Shown piece by piece: positions 22,833-31,648 of a stretch of DNA of 64,000 nucleotides. The notes under the pieces are model-generated. The model saw only the letters and a list, made by a program, of their open reading frames with translations. It had not been told where the DNA came from and did no database searches. The position numbers and the translations under genes are program-made. The stretch lies in NCBI RefSeq assembly GCF_029223545.1, contig NZ_CP097870.1, positions 3,348,001 to 3,412,000 of the forward strand, read 5' to 3'. How positions within the stretch are numbered: the stretch's first letter is position 1; every line of letters starts with the position of its first letter. This stretch comes from Thauera sp. GDN1 (lineage in GTDB: Bacteria; Pseudomonadota; Gammaproteobacteria; Burkholderiales; Rhodocyclaceae).

Positions 22833-23350
22833 GTGTTCGCCTCGTGTTTGCGCACCGCATCCTCGATCATCCGCACCATGGCGCCGGGGTTGCCGCGCCC
22901 GCCATCGATGACGATGTGCGCCACCTCGCGGTACAGCGGATCGCGCTGCTGGTGGAGCTCCTCGATGCGCCGGCGCGGGTTCTCGACCTGCAGCAGCGGC
23001 CGGTTGCGGTCGTGGCGGGTGCGCTCGTAGAGGATCTGCGGCGGGACGTTCAGATAGATGACGATGCCGCGCGCGCGCATCAGCTCGCGATTTGCCGGCG
23101 TGGTCACCACCCCGCCGCCGGTGGCGATGACGATGTCCGGCACCAGGGTGAGCTCGTCCATCATCTGCGTCTCGCGCTTGCGAAAACCGGCCTCGCCCTC
23201 GATCTCGAAGATCGTCGGGACGCTGACGCCGGTGCGGGCGACGATCTCCTGGTCGCAATCGGCGAAGCGCAGCTTGCGCCGCCGCGCCAGTTCCTTGCCG
23301 ACCGTGGTCTTGCCGGCGCCCATCATGCCGATCAGTATCAGACAGCTCAC
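22820..23350 (-). CDS. aroK: Shikimate kinase
   Basis: A 176-residue cytoplasmic kinase phosphorylating shikimate with ATP. The Walker A motif is [11 protein letters not shown] near residues 8-18, followed by [13 protein letters not shown] (shikimate and Mg2+ site) and [30 protein letters not shown] holds the conserved Gly loop. The start appears to be GTG at 23350, with only a weak ribosome site. It lies 26 nt downstream of the pilQ terminator, leaving little space for a promoter between them. Confidence 0.94.
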   Translation of the reverse strand: MSCLILIGMMGAGKTTVGKELARRRKLRFADCDQEIVARTGVSVPTIFEIEGEAGFRKRETQMMDELTLVPDIVIATGGGVVTTPANRELMRARGIVIYLNVPPQILYERTRHDRNRPLLQVENPRRRIEELHQQRDPLYREVAHIVIDGGRGNPGAMVRMIEDAVRKHEANTCRP

Positions 23351-23375
23351 GCGTGACTCGCCGGGATTCCAGATG

Positions 23376-23411
23376 AAAAAGGGCCGGGCACCCTTGCGGG
23401 ATGCCCGGCCC
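23376..23411 (-). terminator. Rho-independent terminator after pilQ
   Basis: On the minus strand GGGCCGGGCA and TGCCCGGCCC form a perfect 10-bp stem with an 11-nt loop, followed by five T. It ends the pil operon just before aroK. Confidence 0.85.
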
Positions 23412-23414
23412 CGG

Positions 23415-23423
23415 ATTGTATCA
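23415..23423 (-). promoter_or_regulatory. Candidate extended -10 promoter for aroKB overlapping the pilQ terminator
   Basis: TGATACAAT on the minus strand matches an extended -10 element (TGn plus TACAAT). No good -35 is seen. Initiation about 7 nt downstream would start inside the first arm of the pilQ terminator, so the new transcript would lack a full stem and escape termination. Confidence 0.4.
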
Positions 23424-23437
23424 GCTGCGCGGAGGGC

Positions 23438-25594
23438 TCAGCGGAGCGTGAGCGCGTCGGAGACGATGCGCGGGGTGATGAAGACGAGCAGCTCCTTGCG
23501 GTTCGACACCTTGCTCTGCGACTTGAACAGGTGCCCCAGCACCGGGACGTCGCCGAGCAGCGGCACCTTGTCCTCGCCGGTAGTGTCCTCTTCCTCGTAG
23601 ATGCCGCCGATCACGACCGTGCCGCCGTTCTCGATCAACACCTCGCTCTTGACATTCTTGGTCTCGATCGGGGGCACGCCGAGCAGCATGTTCTCGAACA
23701 GCGGACGATCCTTGTTGACCTCGATCGACAGCTGCAGGCGGCCATCGGGCGTGATCTGCGGCTTCACCTTCAGCGACAGCACCGCCTTCTTGAATTCGAC
23801 GTTGGTCGCCCCGGAGCTGGTCGCTTCCTGGTAGGGGATCTCGGTACCCTGCTCGATCGAGGCTTCGACCTGGTTGGCGGTCAGCACGCGCGGGCTGGAC
23901 ACCACGCGCCCCCGTCCGTCGGACTCGAGCGCCTGCAGCTCGAGGTTGAGGAAGCGGGTCAGGCTGTTGTTGAACAGGGTCAGATTGAGCGCACCATAGC
24001 CGGTCGGCAGAAAACCGTCGCCGCTCGTCGCGGACTCGCCGACCCGCCGCAGGATCGTGTTGATCGGCGCGTTGGCACCCGTGTTGATGGTGCCGTCCCG
24101 ATTCGCCGAAGCGAATTCGGATGTCCCGAACCCGACCTTGCCGCCACTGCCCAGACTGCGGTTGCGGCGATCGCCGTAACCGAGCCTGACACCCAGATCG
24201 CGCGCGAAGGTCTTGTTCGCCTCGACGATCCGCGCCTCGATCAGCACCTGACGGGGCGCGACGTCGATCTCCTGGACCAGCCTGCGCAGGGCCTCCAGCC
24301 GAGACCCGACATCGGTCACGAACACCTTGTTGCTGCGCTCGTCCACCACCACGCTGCCGCGCTTGGACAGCATGGTCTGGTCCTTGCTCTTGAGGAAATC
24401 GAAGATCTCCTTGGCCTTGTGGTAGTTGATCTGGAAGCTTTCGGTGCTGAGCGGCTCGAGATCGCCGATCTGGGCCTTGGCCTCGAGCTGCAGCTTCTCG
24501 CGCGCGGCGAGTTCGTCACCCGGCGCGATCCAGATCACGTTGCCGTTCTTGCGCATGTCCAGGCCCTTGGCCTGCAGGATGATGTCCAGCGCCTGGTCCC
24601 AGGGCACGTCCTTCAGGCGCAGGGTCAGGTTGCCCTGCACCGAGTCGGAGGTGATGATGTTGAAGTCGGTGAAGTCGGCGATGACCTGCAGCACCGAGCG
24701 CACGTCGACGTTCTGGAAGTTCAGCGACAGCTTCTCGCCGCGGAACTGGCCACGCGAACCCTGGACCAGCTTGTTCGGGTCCTCGACCACACGCTTGACC
24801 TCGAGCACGAAGCGGTCGTCGCTCTGGTAGGCGTTGTGCTCCCACAACCCGTTCGGCACCACGGTCAGGCGCACGCGGTCGCCGACCTGCTGCGCGGTCA
24901 TCGAGGTGACCGGCGTGGCGAAGTCGGTGACGTCCGAGCGGCGGCGCAGATGCTCGGGCAGGGAGGTCTTCAGGAAATCGACCACCAGGTTGCCGCCCTG
25001 CTGGCGGATATCGATGCCGGTATCGGGACTGGACAGGTCGACGACGATCCGCCCGTCACCCTCGGTGCCGCGGCGGAAGTTGATGTCGCGCACCGCCAGC
25101 CCGCTCGCCGCGACCGCGCGCGAGTCGGCGAAGTTGCCCTGCGACTCGGTGACGACGTTGTTCTGCGCGAGCTGCGCGGACGTCGGCGAGATCGCGATGA
25201 TCAGGTCACGGCCCTGGATGCGCGCCTCGTAGGGGCTCATCTTGACGAGGTTCAGCACCACCCGGGTGCGGTCGCCCGCCTGCACGATGTTGGCGCTGCG
25301 CAGGTCGCCCTGATCGATGTTCTGCAGGTTGCGCCCGAGCGCATTGCCGGTACCGGCGAAGTCGAAGGCGATGCGTGCCGGATTGGCGACGCTGAAGCTC
25401 GGCGGCAGCGCGGCCAGCGGCTCGCGCAGGGTCATCCGCACATACACCGTGCCGCCCTGCTCCGCCACCTCCAGGCCGTCGATGTGGTTGGCGAAAACCT
25501 GCGTCTGCCCGGCATCCTGCGCAAGCGCTGCAGGCGCAGGAGCGACGCCTGCAAAAACCGCTGCCAGCAGCAGCACTCCCATACGGTGTCTCAT
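23438..25594 (-). CDS. pilQ: Type IV pilus secretin PilQ
   Basis: A 718-residue outer-membrane secretin through which the type IV pilus passes. It has a signal peptide (1 to about 25, ending ALAQDAG), N-terminal AMIN-type domains in about 30-270 that bind peptidoglycan, a secretin/TonB short N-terminal domain near 300-370 (VQGNLTLRLKDVPWDQALDIIL), an N1-type domain, and the C-terminal secretin barrel. The barrel includes VEASIEQGTEIPYQEATSSG and PLLGDVPVLGHLFKS, both signatures. It overlaps the stop of pilP by 4 nt and is the last gene of pilMNOPQ, before a terminator. Confidence 0.96.
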   Translation of the reverse strand: MRHRMGVLLLAAVFAGVAPAPAALAQDAGQTQVFANHIDGLEVAEQGGTVYVRMTLREPLAALPPSFSVANPARIAFDFAGTGNALGRNLQNIDQGDLRSANIVQAGDRTRVVLNLVKMSPYEARIQGRDLIIAISPTSAQLAQNNVVTESQGNFADSRAVAASGLAVRDINFRRGTEGDGRIVVDLSSPDTGIDIRQQGGNLVVDFLKTSLPEHLRRRSDVTDFATPVTSMTAQQVGDRVRLTVVPNGLWEHNAYQSDDRFVLEVKRVVEDPNKLVQGSRGQFRGEKLSLNFQNVDVRSVLQVIADFTDFNIITSDSVQGNLTLRLKDVPWDQALDIILQAKGLDMRKNGNVIWIAPGDELAAREKLQLEAKAQIGDLEPLSTESFQINYHKAKEIFDFLKSKDQTMLSKRGSVVVDERSNKVFVTDVGSRLEALRRLVQEIDVAPRQVLIEARIVEANKTFARDLGVRLGYGDRRNRSLGSGGKVGFGTSEFASANRDGTINTGANAPINTILRRVGESATSGDGFLPTGYGALNLTLFNNSLTRFLNLELQALESDGRGRVVSSPRVLTANQVEASIEQGTEIPYQEATSSGATNVEFKKAVLSLKVKPQITPDGRLQLSIEVNKDRPLFENMLLGVPPIETKNVKSEVLIENGGTVVIGGIYEEEDTTGEDKVPLLGDVPVLGHLFKSQSKVSNRKELLVFITPRIVSDALTLR

Positions 25595-26112
25595 TTTCCG
25601 GCCTCCTGCCGCTCCTGCAATGTCAGCGTGCTGATTCTTTCAACCCAGTCGCCGTAGACATCCTCGACCAGTTCGCGCAGCGTCACCTCGCTCTCGGTGA
25701 TCCGCGTGACCACGCCGAAATCCTGTCCCATGTAATTGCCCACCTTCACCTGATGCAGGGCGTTACTCACCTTCACCAGCGCATGCGTGTTGCGCCCCTG
25801 CATCAGCACGCCGACCATCTGCATGGATTCGAGCGGATATGCTTCGAGCGGCTCGCGGCGGCGGTCCATGTCGGGACGCAGCGCGCCCGAGCCGGCGCGA
25901 CGCTCCGGCTCCATCCGCCCGGAGCGGAAGGGGTCGTCGCCCTGGGTGCCGGCATAGGCCACGACCGGGAACGGCTTGAGTTCGGGGAGCGGAGTCACCG
26001 AGCCGCGCATGGTCTTGGCCTGCTCGTTCATCCAGGCCTGGAGATCGTCCTCGCTGCCGCCCGCGCATCCGGCGAGCAGCACGCAGGCGCCAAGGATTGC
26101 AGCCCTGTTCAT
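25591..26112 (-). CDS. pilP: Type IV pilus assembly lipoprotein PilP
   Basis: A 173-residue inner-membrane lipoprotein that links the PilMNO complex to the PilQ secretin. The N-terminus MNRAAILGACVLLAGCAGG is a lipoprotein signal with LAGC lipobox and Cys16 as the lipidated residue. A flexible Pro-rich stretch follows and then a compact C-terminal beta domain (about 90-173) with MVGVLMQGRNTHALVKV and VGNYMGQDFGVVTRI, typical of PilP. Start and stop overlap pilO and pilQ by 4 nt each. Confidence 0.94.
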   Translation of the reverse strand: MNRAAILGACVLLAGCAGGSEDDLQAWMNEQAKTMRGSVTPLPELKPFPVVAYAGTQGDDPFRSGRMEPERRAGSGALRPDMDRRREPLEAYPLESMQMVGVLMQGRNTHALVKVSNALHQVKVGNYMGQDFGVVTRITESEVTLRELVEDVYGDWVERISTLTLQERQEAGK

Positions 26113-26789
26113 TTCTTCTTCCCCTGCTTGGCGGCCTGGGCAGCCTGGCGCTGCTGGGCAAGCTCTTCCTCGTCGAGGTAGCGGTAGGTGATCGCCTTGG
26201 TATCGAGCTTCAGGCGACCGTCCTTGTCGGTGGCGATGCCCACGTTGTTCAGGGTCACGATGCGCGGCATGCGCGCCACGTCGGCGACGAACTCGCCGAG
26301 GTCGTGATAGACGCCCGACAGCCTGACGTCGATCGGCATCTCGGCGTAGAACTCCTTGATCACGTCGGCACCCGGCTTGAACAGTTCGAACTGCAGGCCG
26401 CGACCGAGACCGGCCTGGTTGATGTCGGACAGCAGGGAGTCCATTTCCGCACGGTTGGGCAGCTGCTTGATCAGCGCGCCGAACTGGCGGTCGATCTCGG
26501 CCAGCTGGCGACGGTGCTCCTCGAGGTTCACCGCCTGACGCTTCTTGGCCACCCAGCTCTCGCGCAGCTGGACTTCCTCGGCCTGGCGCTGCTCGAGCGT
26601 GGCGACCTGGTCACGCCAGTCGAACCACCAGAAGCCGGCGACGGTGAGCACCAGCAGACCGACCAGCACTGCGAGGCGCGGCGCGGTCGGCCACATCCCC
26701 GGATCGTTGGGATCGAGCCCCTTGAAGTCCTGCGCGATACGCTTGAAATCGATGCCCTTGCGCGCAGTGGAAGCAGTCGTCGGTTTCAT
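26109..26789 (-). CDS. pilO: Type IV pilus inner-membrane protein PilO
   Basis: A 226-residue bitopic inner-membrane protein that dimerises with PilN in the pilus alignment complex. A short cytoplasmic N-terminus is followed by one membrane segment (LAVLVGLLVLTVAGFWWF, about 34-51), a coiled-coil stretch (about 57-105) and a ferredoxin-like periplasmic domain with PIDVRLSGVYHDLGEFVADVA. The Lys/Gln/Ala-rich C-terminus is a common low-complexity tail. Overlaps of 4 nt with pilN and pilP indicate one operon. Confidence 0.94.
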   Translation of the reverse strand: MKPTTASTARKGIDFKRIAQDFKGLDPNDPGMWPTAPRLAVLVGLLVLTVAGFWWFDWRDQVATLEQRQAEEVQLRESWVAKKRQAVNLEEHRRQLAEIDRQFGALIKQLPNRAEMDSLLSDINQAGLGRGLQFELFKPGADVIKEFYAEMPIDVRLSGVYHDLGEFVADVARMPRIVTLNNVGIATDKDGRLKLDTKAITYRYLDEEELAQQRQAAQAAKQGKKK

Positions 26790-27409
26790 TTGGCGGCCCC
26801 TTTCGCTGCCCCTGCCGCGGCCGGCTTCACGGCCTTGCCTGCGGCAGCCGCGGCATTCGCCTCGGCCTCGGGCTGGCGAATGCTCAGCGCGAGCGTGAAT
26901 TCGCTCACCCGGCGGCTGTCGAGCATCGCGGCCTTGGCCTCCACCAGCGCCGGCTGCTCGAGGAAGGGCGAGGCCTCGATGTTGCGCATCAGGTGCGAGA
27001 CGCGCGCATTGGATTGGGCGTAGCCGACGAGCGTGACGCGGCGGGCGTTCTGCTTGATCGACTTCAGATACACGCCCTCGGGCATGCGCTGCGCCAGTTC
27101 GTTGAACAGATGGACGGTCTCGGCACGCGTGCTCTGCAGCGACTCGATGATCTGCTTGCGCGCCAGCATCGCGTCGATCTGCTCCTTGAGACGGCGGATC
27201 TCGGCGATGTCGCGGTCGAGCTTGGCGATCTCGGTCTTCAGGAAGGTGTTGCGTGCTTCCTGGGCCTCGATATGGCTGTCGTAGATCAGATGGCCGGTGA
27301 AGCCGACGAGCGCGCCGAGCAGGACCACGCCCGCGGCGGCGGTGTAGAACTGTTTGCGGCGCTGGCGCCGCTTCTCGACGCGATGCGGGAGAAGGTTGAT
27401 CCGGATCAT
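26786..27409 (-). CDS. pilN: Type IV pilus inner-membrane protein PilN
   Basis: A 207-residue inner-membrane protein. The extreme N-terminus MIRINLLPHR carries the conserved INLLP motif that binds PilM. A single membrane segment follows (about 21-44), then a coiled coil (about 47-95) and a periplasmic ferredoxin-like domain pairing with PilO. The Ala/Lys-rich last 25 residues look low-complexity. Start and stop overlap neighbours by 4 nt. Confidence 0.94.
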   Translation of the reverse strand: MIRINLLPHRVEKRRQRRKQFYTAAAGVVLLGALVGFTGHLIYDSHIEAQEARNTFLKTEIAKLDRDIAEIRRLKEQIDAMLARKQIIESLQSTRAETVHLFNELAQRMPEGVYLKSIKQNARRVTLVGYAQSNARVSHLMRNIEASPFLEQPALVEAKAAMLDSRRVSEFTLALSIRQPEAEANAAAAAGKAVKPAAAGAAKGAAK

Positions 27410-28482
27410 GCGTCGAATCTCCTCATGGCCAGACCGCAGGCCACCATCAGCGAAGGCGCGTCGGACAGCAGGGACTTGGGCCGGACCTTGCTGTTCAGCG
27501 TCATGCTGGCGAAGGGGTTGGCGATGATCGTATCGACCTGGGTGCGCGCCGCAACCACGTCGCCGAGTCCCGGCATGATCGCGCAGCCGCCCGCCAGCAC
27601 GATGTGATCGACCTGGTTGAAGGAGGTCGAGGTGAAGAAGAACTGCAGCGCGCGCGAGACCTCGAGCGCGAGGCTGTCCATGAACGGGCGCATCAGGTCG
27701 CGCGGGTAGCTGTCGGGCAGCGAGCCGGCGCGCTTGGCCGATTCGGCCTCCTCGAAACTCATGCCGTACTGACGGGCGATGTCCTGGGTGAGCTGACTGC
27801 CGCCGAAGGCCTGCTCCCGCGAATAGACCGACTGGCCGTTGCGGAACATGGTGACGTTCATGACGCTGGCGCCGATGTCGACCATCGCGACCACCTGGTC
27901 CTCGCCCCCGCGCGGCAGCTGCTCGCAGACCAGCTCCAGCGCCGATTCGATCGCCAGCGACTCGACATCGACGATGACCGCCTTGAGCCCCGCGGCCTGG
28001 GCCACCGCGACCCGATCCTCGACCTTGTCCTTGCGCGAGGCGGCGATCAGCACCTCGACGTCGCCATGCACTCCGGGTGAAGGCCCGATCTCCTGGAAGT
28101 CGAGGTTGACCTCGTCGAGTGCGAAGGGGATGTACTGGTTGGCCTCGGCCTCGACCGCGAACTCCATTTCGGTCTCGCGCAGCCCGCCGGGCAGGATGAT
28201 TTTCTTGGTGATGACCGAGGACGAGGGCAGCGCGACGGCGACGTTCTTCACCCCGCCACCGAAGCGTCGCAGCGCACGCTTGAGGGCCTCGCTGACCGCT
28301 TCCAGATTGGCGATGTTGCCATCGACGACCGCATCCCGTGGCAACTGCTCGATCGCGTAACGCTCGACTTTGTAAGAGTCCTTGTCACCCCCCGACAGCT
28401 CGACCAGCTTGATGGATGATGACGAGATGTCGAGCCCGGCAAGCTGACGCGGCGCTGCGCGAAGAAAAGGGAGGTCAATCAC
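27406..28482 (-). CDS. pilM: Type IV pilus assembly protein PilM (actin-like ATPase)
   Basis: A 358-residue cytoplasmic protein of the FtsA/actin fold that binds the N-terminus of PilN. The first nucleotide-binding segment is LAGLDISSSSIKLVELSGG, the second VVAMVDIGASVMNVTMF and the third DHIVLAGGCAIMPGLGDVV, in family order. The start is GTG at 28482 with AAGGA upstream. It heads the pilMNOPQ operon and is divergent from ponA over 187 bp, the common arrangement in beta- and gammaproteobacteria. Confidence 0.95.
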   Translation of the reverse strand: MIDLPFLRAAPRQLAGLDISSSSIKLVELSGGDKDSYKVERYAIEQLPRDAVVDGNIANLEAVSEALKRALRRFGGGVKNVAVALPSSSVITKKIILPGGLRETEMEFAVEAEANQYIPFALDEVNLDFQEIGPSPGVHGDVEVLIAASRKDKVEDRVAVAQAAGLKAVIVDVESLAIESALELVCEQLPRGGEDQVVAMVDIGASVMNVTMFRNGQSVYSREQAFGGSQLTQDIARQYGMSFEEAESAKRAGSLPDSYPRDLMRPFMDSLALEVSRALQFFFTSTSFNQVDHIVLAGGCAIMPGLGDVVAARTQVDTIIANPFASMTLNSKVRPKSLLSDAPSLMVACGLAMRRFDA

Positions 28483-28606
28483 AAAGAAAATCCTTAAATT
28501 TCTTTATGTTACGCGTCACATCTAAGCCACTTTGTCGCATGCTAACAACAAGCCCAGAGGGTGTAAAGGGAACTTCTTCACGCCTGACGAGCGCTTACAG
28601 GAACAC

Positions 28607-28637
28607 TTGAGGGGCGCGCGAGGGCATCCCGTATAAT
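28607..28637 (+). promoter_or_regulatory. Candidate sigma70 promoter of the ponA-type gene
   Basis: TTGAGG at 28607-28612 and a perfect TATAAT at 28632-28637 are separated by 19 bases, slightly long. The -10 lies 32 nt before the start codon, giving a short leader. Confidence 0.45.
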
Positions 28638-28669
28638 GCCGGTCCGCTCGAAACCAATCTGGATTGCCC

Positions 28670-31087
28670 ATGCGCTGGGTCCTGTATCCGATCGCAGCGC
28701 TCTTTGCGCTCGTCATTCTCGGCCTCGCCACACTCGCGGCGATGGCGTTCTTCGCGTGGCCGAACCTGCCTGCGCTCGACACCCTCACCGACTACAGGCC
28801 CCGTGTGCCGCTGCGAGTATATACGGCGGATGGTCACCTCATTGGCGAGTTCGGAGAGGAGCGCCGTGACGTAGTACGCATTGCCGAGGTTCCTTCCACC
28901 CTCAAGCACGCGATCCTCGCTGCCGAGGACGAGCGTTTCTACGAACACAAGGGCATCGACCCCCTGGGCCTCGTGCGCGCCGCGCTCGCCAACCTGTCCT
29001 CGGGTGGCCGCGGACAGGGCGCCTCAACCATCACCATGCAGGTCGCGCGCAACTTCTTCCTGTCGCGCGAGAAGACCTACAACCGCAAGCTCTACGAGAT
29101 CCTGCTGGCGCTGAAGATCGAGCAGAACCTGAGCAAGGACCAGATCCTCGAGCTCTACATCAACCAGATCTTCCTAGGCCAGCGCGCCTACGGCTTCTCC
29201 GCCGCCGCGCGCGCCTACTACGGCAAGACGCTGGACGAACTCACCCTGCCCGAATCGGCGATGCTCGCCGGCCTGCCGAAGGCACCCTCGGCCTTCAACC
29301 CGATCGTCAATCCGGCCCGCGCCGCGGTGCGCCAGCAGTACGTGCTGCGCCGCATGCTCGAGGCCGGTTTCATCAACCAGGCGCAGTATGAGCAGGCGCT
29401 GGCCTTCGCCACCCCCCAGCAGGGCCAGCGCGCCACCGCCGCCGCGCGCAAGACCCAGGACATCGCCGTGCCCGGTGACTACGTCGCCGAGATGGCACGC
29501 CAGATCGCGGTCGAGCAGTTCGGCGAACGGGCCTACGAGCTCGGCATCCGCATCGTGACCACGGTCACGCGCGCGGATCAGGAGGCCGCCTACGCCGCGC
29601 TGCGCCGCGGCGTGCTGGACTATGACCGCCGCCATGGCTACCGCGGCCCGGAATCCTTCGTCGAACTGCCCGCGGGCACGGTTGCCGAGGAACTGCTCGA
29701 CGAGGCACTGGGCGAGTTCGACGACCACGGCGACCTGCTCGCCGCGGTCGTGACCAAGGCCAGTCCGAAGGAAGTCGTCGTGTATCGTCGCGGCGAGGAG
29801 ATCCGCATCACCGGCAAGGGCCTCGGCTTCGTCGCGCCGATGCTGGCGGAAAAGGCCCCGCAGAGCCGGCGCGTGCGACGCGGCGCGATCGTCCGCCTGC
29901 GCAGCACCGACAAGGGCGGGTGGGAAATCGTGCAGCTGCCCGAGGTGCAGTCGGCGCTGATCGCGATCGACTCGCATACCGGCGCGGTTCGCGCCCTCAT
30001 CGGCGGCTTCGACTTCAACCGCAACAAGTTCAACCACGTCACCCAGGCGGTGCGCCAGCCGGGCTCCAGCTTCAAGCCCTTCATCTTCTCGGCTGCGCTC
30101 GACCGCAACTTCGGCCCGGGCAGCGTGCTCGACGACGCCCCGCTCTACTACCCGGCCGGCGTCACCGGCAGCAAGGCCTGGGAACCGAAGAACTACGACG
30201 GTCGCTATGCCGGCCCGATGACGCTGCGTGACGGGCTGACGCGATCGAAGAACATGGTCTCGATCCGCCTGCTCGAGCAGATCACCCCCGAATACGCGCG
30301 CGGCTACCTGAGCCGCTTCGGCTTCGACCCCGCGCAGAACCCGCCCTACCTGACCATGGCGCTCGGCGCCGGCGCCGCCACACCGTGGCAGATGGCCACC
30401 GGCTATGCCGTGTTCGCCAATGGCGGCTACCGCATCGAGCCCTATGTCGTGAAGGAGATCTACGACGGCAGCGGGCGCCTGATCGCGCGCACCGACCCGC
30501 CGGTGGCCGGCGAGAGCGCGCCGCGCGTGATCGACGAGCGCAATGCCTGGCTGATGGACTCGATGATGCGCGACGTGGTCCAGCGCGGCACCGCCACCCG
30601 CGCCCGCGTCCTCAAGCGCAACGACCTCGCGGGCAAGACCGGCACCACCAACGACTACGTCGACGCCTGGTTCTGCGGCTACCACCCCGACCTCGTCACC
30701 GTGTCGTGGGTGGGCCACAGCCAGCCGCGCAACCTCGGCAAGGGCGAAACCGGCGGCGCCGCAGCGCTGCCGATCTGGATCGACTACATGCGGAGCGCGC
30801 TGCAGGGCGTGCCCGAGGTCGAGCGTCCGCGCCCCGACGGCCTGATCCTGGTCGACAACGGGCTCGGCACCCGCCAGGACTACCATTACGCGGAATACAC
30901 CCCGCCCGCGCCTCCCTCGTCGGTCCCCGACTGGCTACGGGAGATGTTCGGCAGCGATTCCTCGCCGGCGATGGAGGCGGAAAGCGAGGCGATCCCGCCG
31001 GCCCCGGTCGCGGTCACCCCGCTGCCACCGCCGGCGCAGGCACCGGCGCCGGTCGAGGACCGCATGCCGAAACCGATCCGGCGCTGA
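28670..31087 (+). CDS. mrcA: Penicillin-binding protein 1A (bifunctional glycosyltransferase/transpeptidase)
   Basis: An 805-residue class A PBP that polymerises and cross-links peptidoglycan in the periplasm. A membrane anchor covers about residues 6-28. The glycosyltransferase domain has AAEDERFYEHKGID (catalytic Glu), GQGASTITMQVARNFFL and IFLGQRAYGFSAAARAYY. The transpeptidase domain has RQPGSSFKPFIF (Ser nucleophile and Lys), SKNMVS and AGKTGTTNDYVDAWF. An OB-like insert lies between them. The C-terminal tail is Pro- and Ala-rich. The ATG at 28670 is preferred over an in-frame TTG six bases earlier. It is divergent from pilM. Confidence 0.95.
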   Translation: MRWVLYPIAALFALVILGLATLAAMAFFAWPNLPALDTLTDYRPRVPLRVYTADGHLIGEFGEERRDVVRIAEVPSTLKHAILAAEDERFYEHKGIDPLGLVRAALANLSSGGRGQGASTITMQVARNFFLSREKTYNRKLYEILLALKIEQNLSKDQILELYINQIFLGQRAYGFSAAARAYYGKTLDELTLPESAMLAGLPKAPSAFNPIVNPARAAVRQQYVLRRMLEAGFINQAQYEQALAFATPQQGQRATAAARKTQDIAVPGDYVAEMARQIAVEQFGERAYELGIRIVTTVTRADQEAAYAALRRGVLDYDRRHGYRGPESFVELPAGTVAEELLDEALGEFDDHGDLLAAVVTKASPKEVVVYRRGEEIRITGKGLGFVAPMLAEKAPQSRRVRRGAIVRLRSTDKGGWEIVQLPEVQSALIAIDSHTGAVRALIGGFDFNRNKFNHVTQAVRQPGSSFKPFIFSAALDRNFGPGSVLDDAPLYYPAGVTGSKAWEPKNYDGRYAGPMTLRDGLTRSKNMVSIRLLEQITPEYARGYLSRFGFDPAQNPPYLTMALGAGAATPWQMATGYAVFANGGYRIEPYVVKEIYDGSGRLIARTDPPVAGESAPRVIDERNAWLMDSMMRDVVQRGTATRARVLKRNDLAGKTGTTNDYVDAWFCGYHPDLVTVSWVGHSQPRNLGKGETGGAAALPIWIDYMRSALQGVPEVERPRPDGLILVDNGLGTRQDYHYAEYTPPAPPSSVPDWLREMFGSDSSPAMEAESEAIPPAPVAVTPLPPPAQAPAPVEDRMPKPIRR

Positions 31088-31102
31088 GCGGAGCGCCGCC
31101 GT

Positions 31103-31429
31103 TCAGGCCGGACGCGCCAGGCTGACCGCCTCGCCGGCCTGCTCGCTCGCCAGCGTGGCGAGCATGGCCCACAGATCGCCACCGCCGCGGGTATTCACCC
31201 AGCCGCCGTCCTGCGGCCGGAAATGGAAGCCGCCCGACTTCGCCGCCACCCAGATCTCGCGCGCGGCGGTGTGGCGATTGATGATCATCTTGCTGCCGTT
31301 GTCGAACTCGAGCTCGAGGATGCCGCCCGGCTTGGGCTCGATGTCGATCTCCGCGCCGCAGTCCTCGAACGCGGACTCGATGCGGGCCAGTTCGGCCTCG
31401 GCGAGCGCATTGAATGCAGACTCTTCCAT
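31103..31429 (-). CDS. cyaY: Iron-sulfur cluster assembly protein CyaY (frataxin)
   Basis: A 108-residue cytoplasmic frataxin homologue that binds iron and modulates cysteine desulfurase in Fe-S cluster assembly. The acidic first helix (ALAEAELARIESAFEDCGAEID) is followed by beta strands with LELEFDNGSKMIINRH and REIWVAAKSGGFHF, then a domain end typical of CyaY. The ATG at 31429 has AGAAGGAG upstream; the open frame extends seven residues further. It is convergent with the PBP gene and divergent from the LptM-like lipoprotein gene, a common neighbour pair. Confidence 0.93.
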   Translation of the reverse strand: MEESAFNALAEAELARIESAFEDCGAEIDIEPKPGGILELEFDNGSKMIINRHTAAREIWVAAKSGGFHFRPQDGGWVNTRGGGDLWAMLATLASEQAGEAVSLARPA

Positions 31430-31474
31430 GCTGACTCCTTCTGTTAGCATCTCGGTTTTTCCCGAAGAACGGCG

Positions 31475-31648
31475 ATGCGAGCCAAACTTCCCGTGATCGC
31501 GCTTGCCTGCGCGCTGCTTTCCGCCTGCGGCATCAAGGGTCCGCTCTATCTACCCGCTCCGGGGTCGACCGCCCAGCCGCAAGCGGGCGCCGATCATAGC
31601 AAACCCATCGTCCCCCCGGACCTGCTTTCCGACACCCCGCTCGAATGA
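31475..31648 (+). CDS. lptM: Small lipoprotein, LptM (YifL) family
   Basis: A 57-residue protein with a lipoprotein signal MRAKLPVIALACALLSACG (lipobox LSAC) followed by GIKGPLYLP, which is the hallmark of the YifL/LptM family. LptM is known in E. coli to assist maturation of the LptD/E lipopolysaccharide translocon. The rest is short and Pro-rich. Its stop overlaps the lysA ATG by 4 nt; the yifL-lysA/dapF neighbourhood next to cyaY is conserved in many proteobacteria. Confidence 0.85.
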   Translation: MRAKLPVIALACALLSACGIKGPLYLPAPGSTAQPQAGADHSKPIVPPDLLSDTPLE

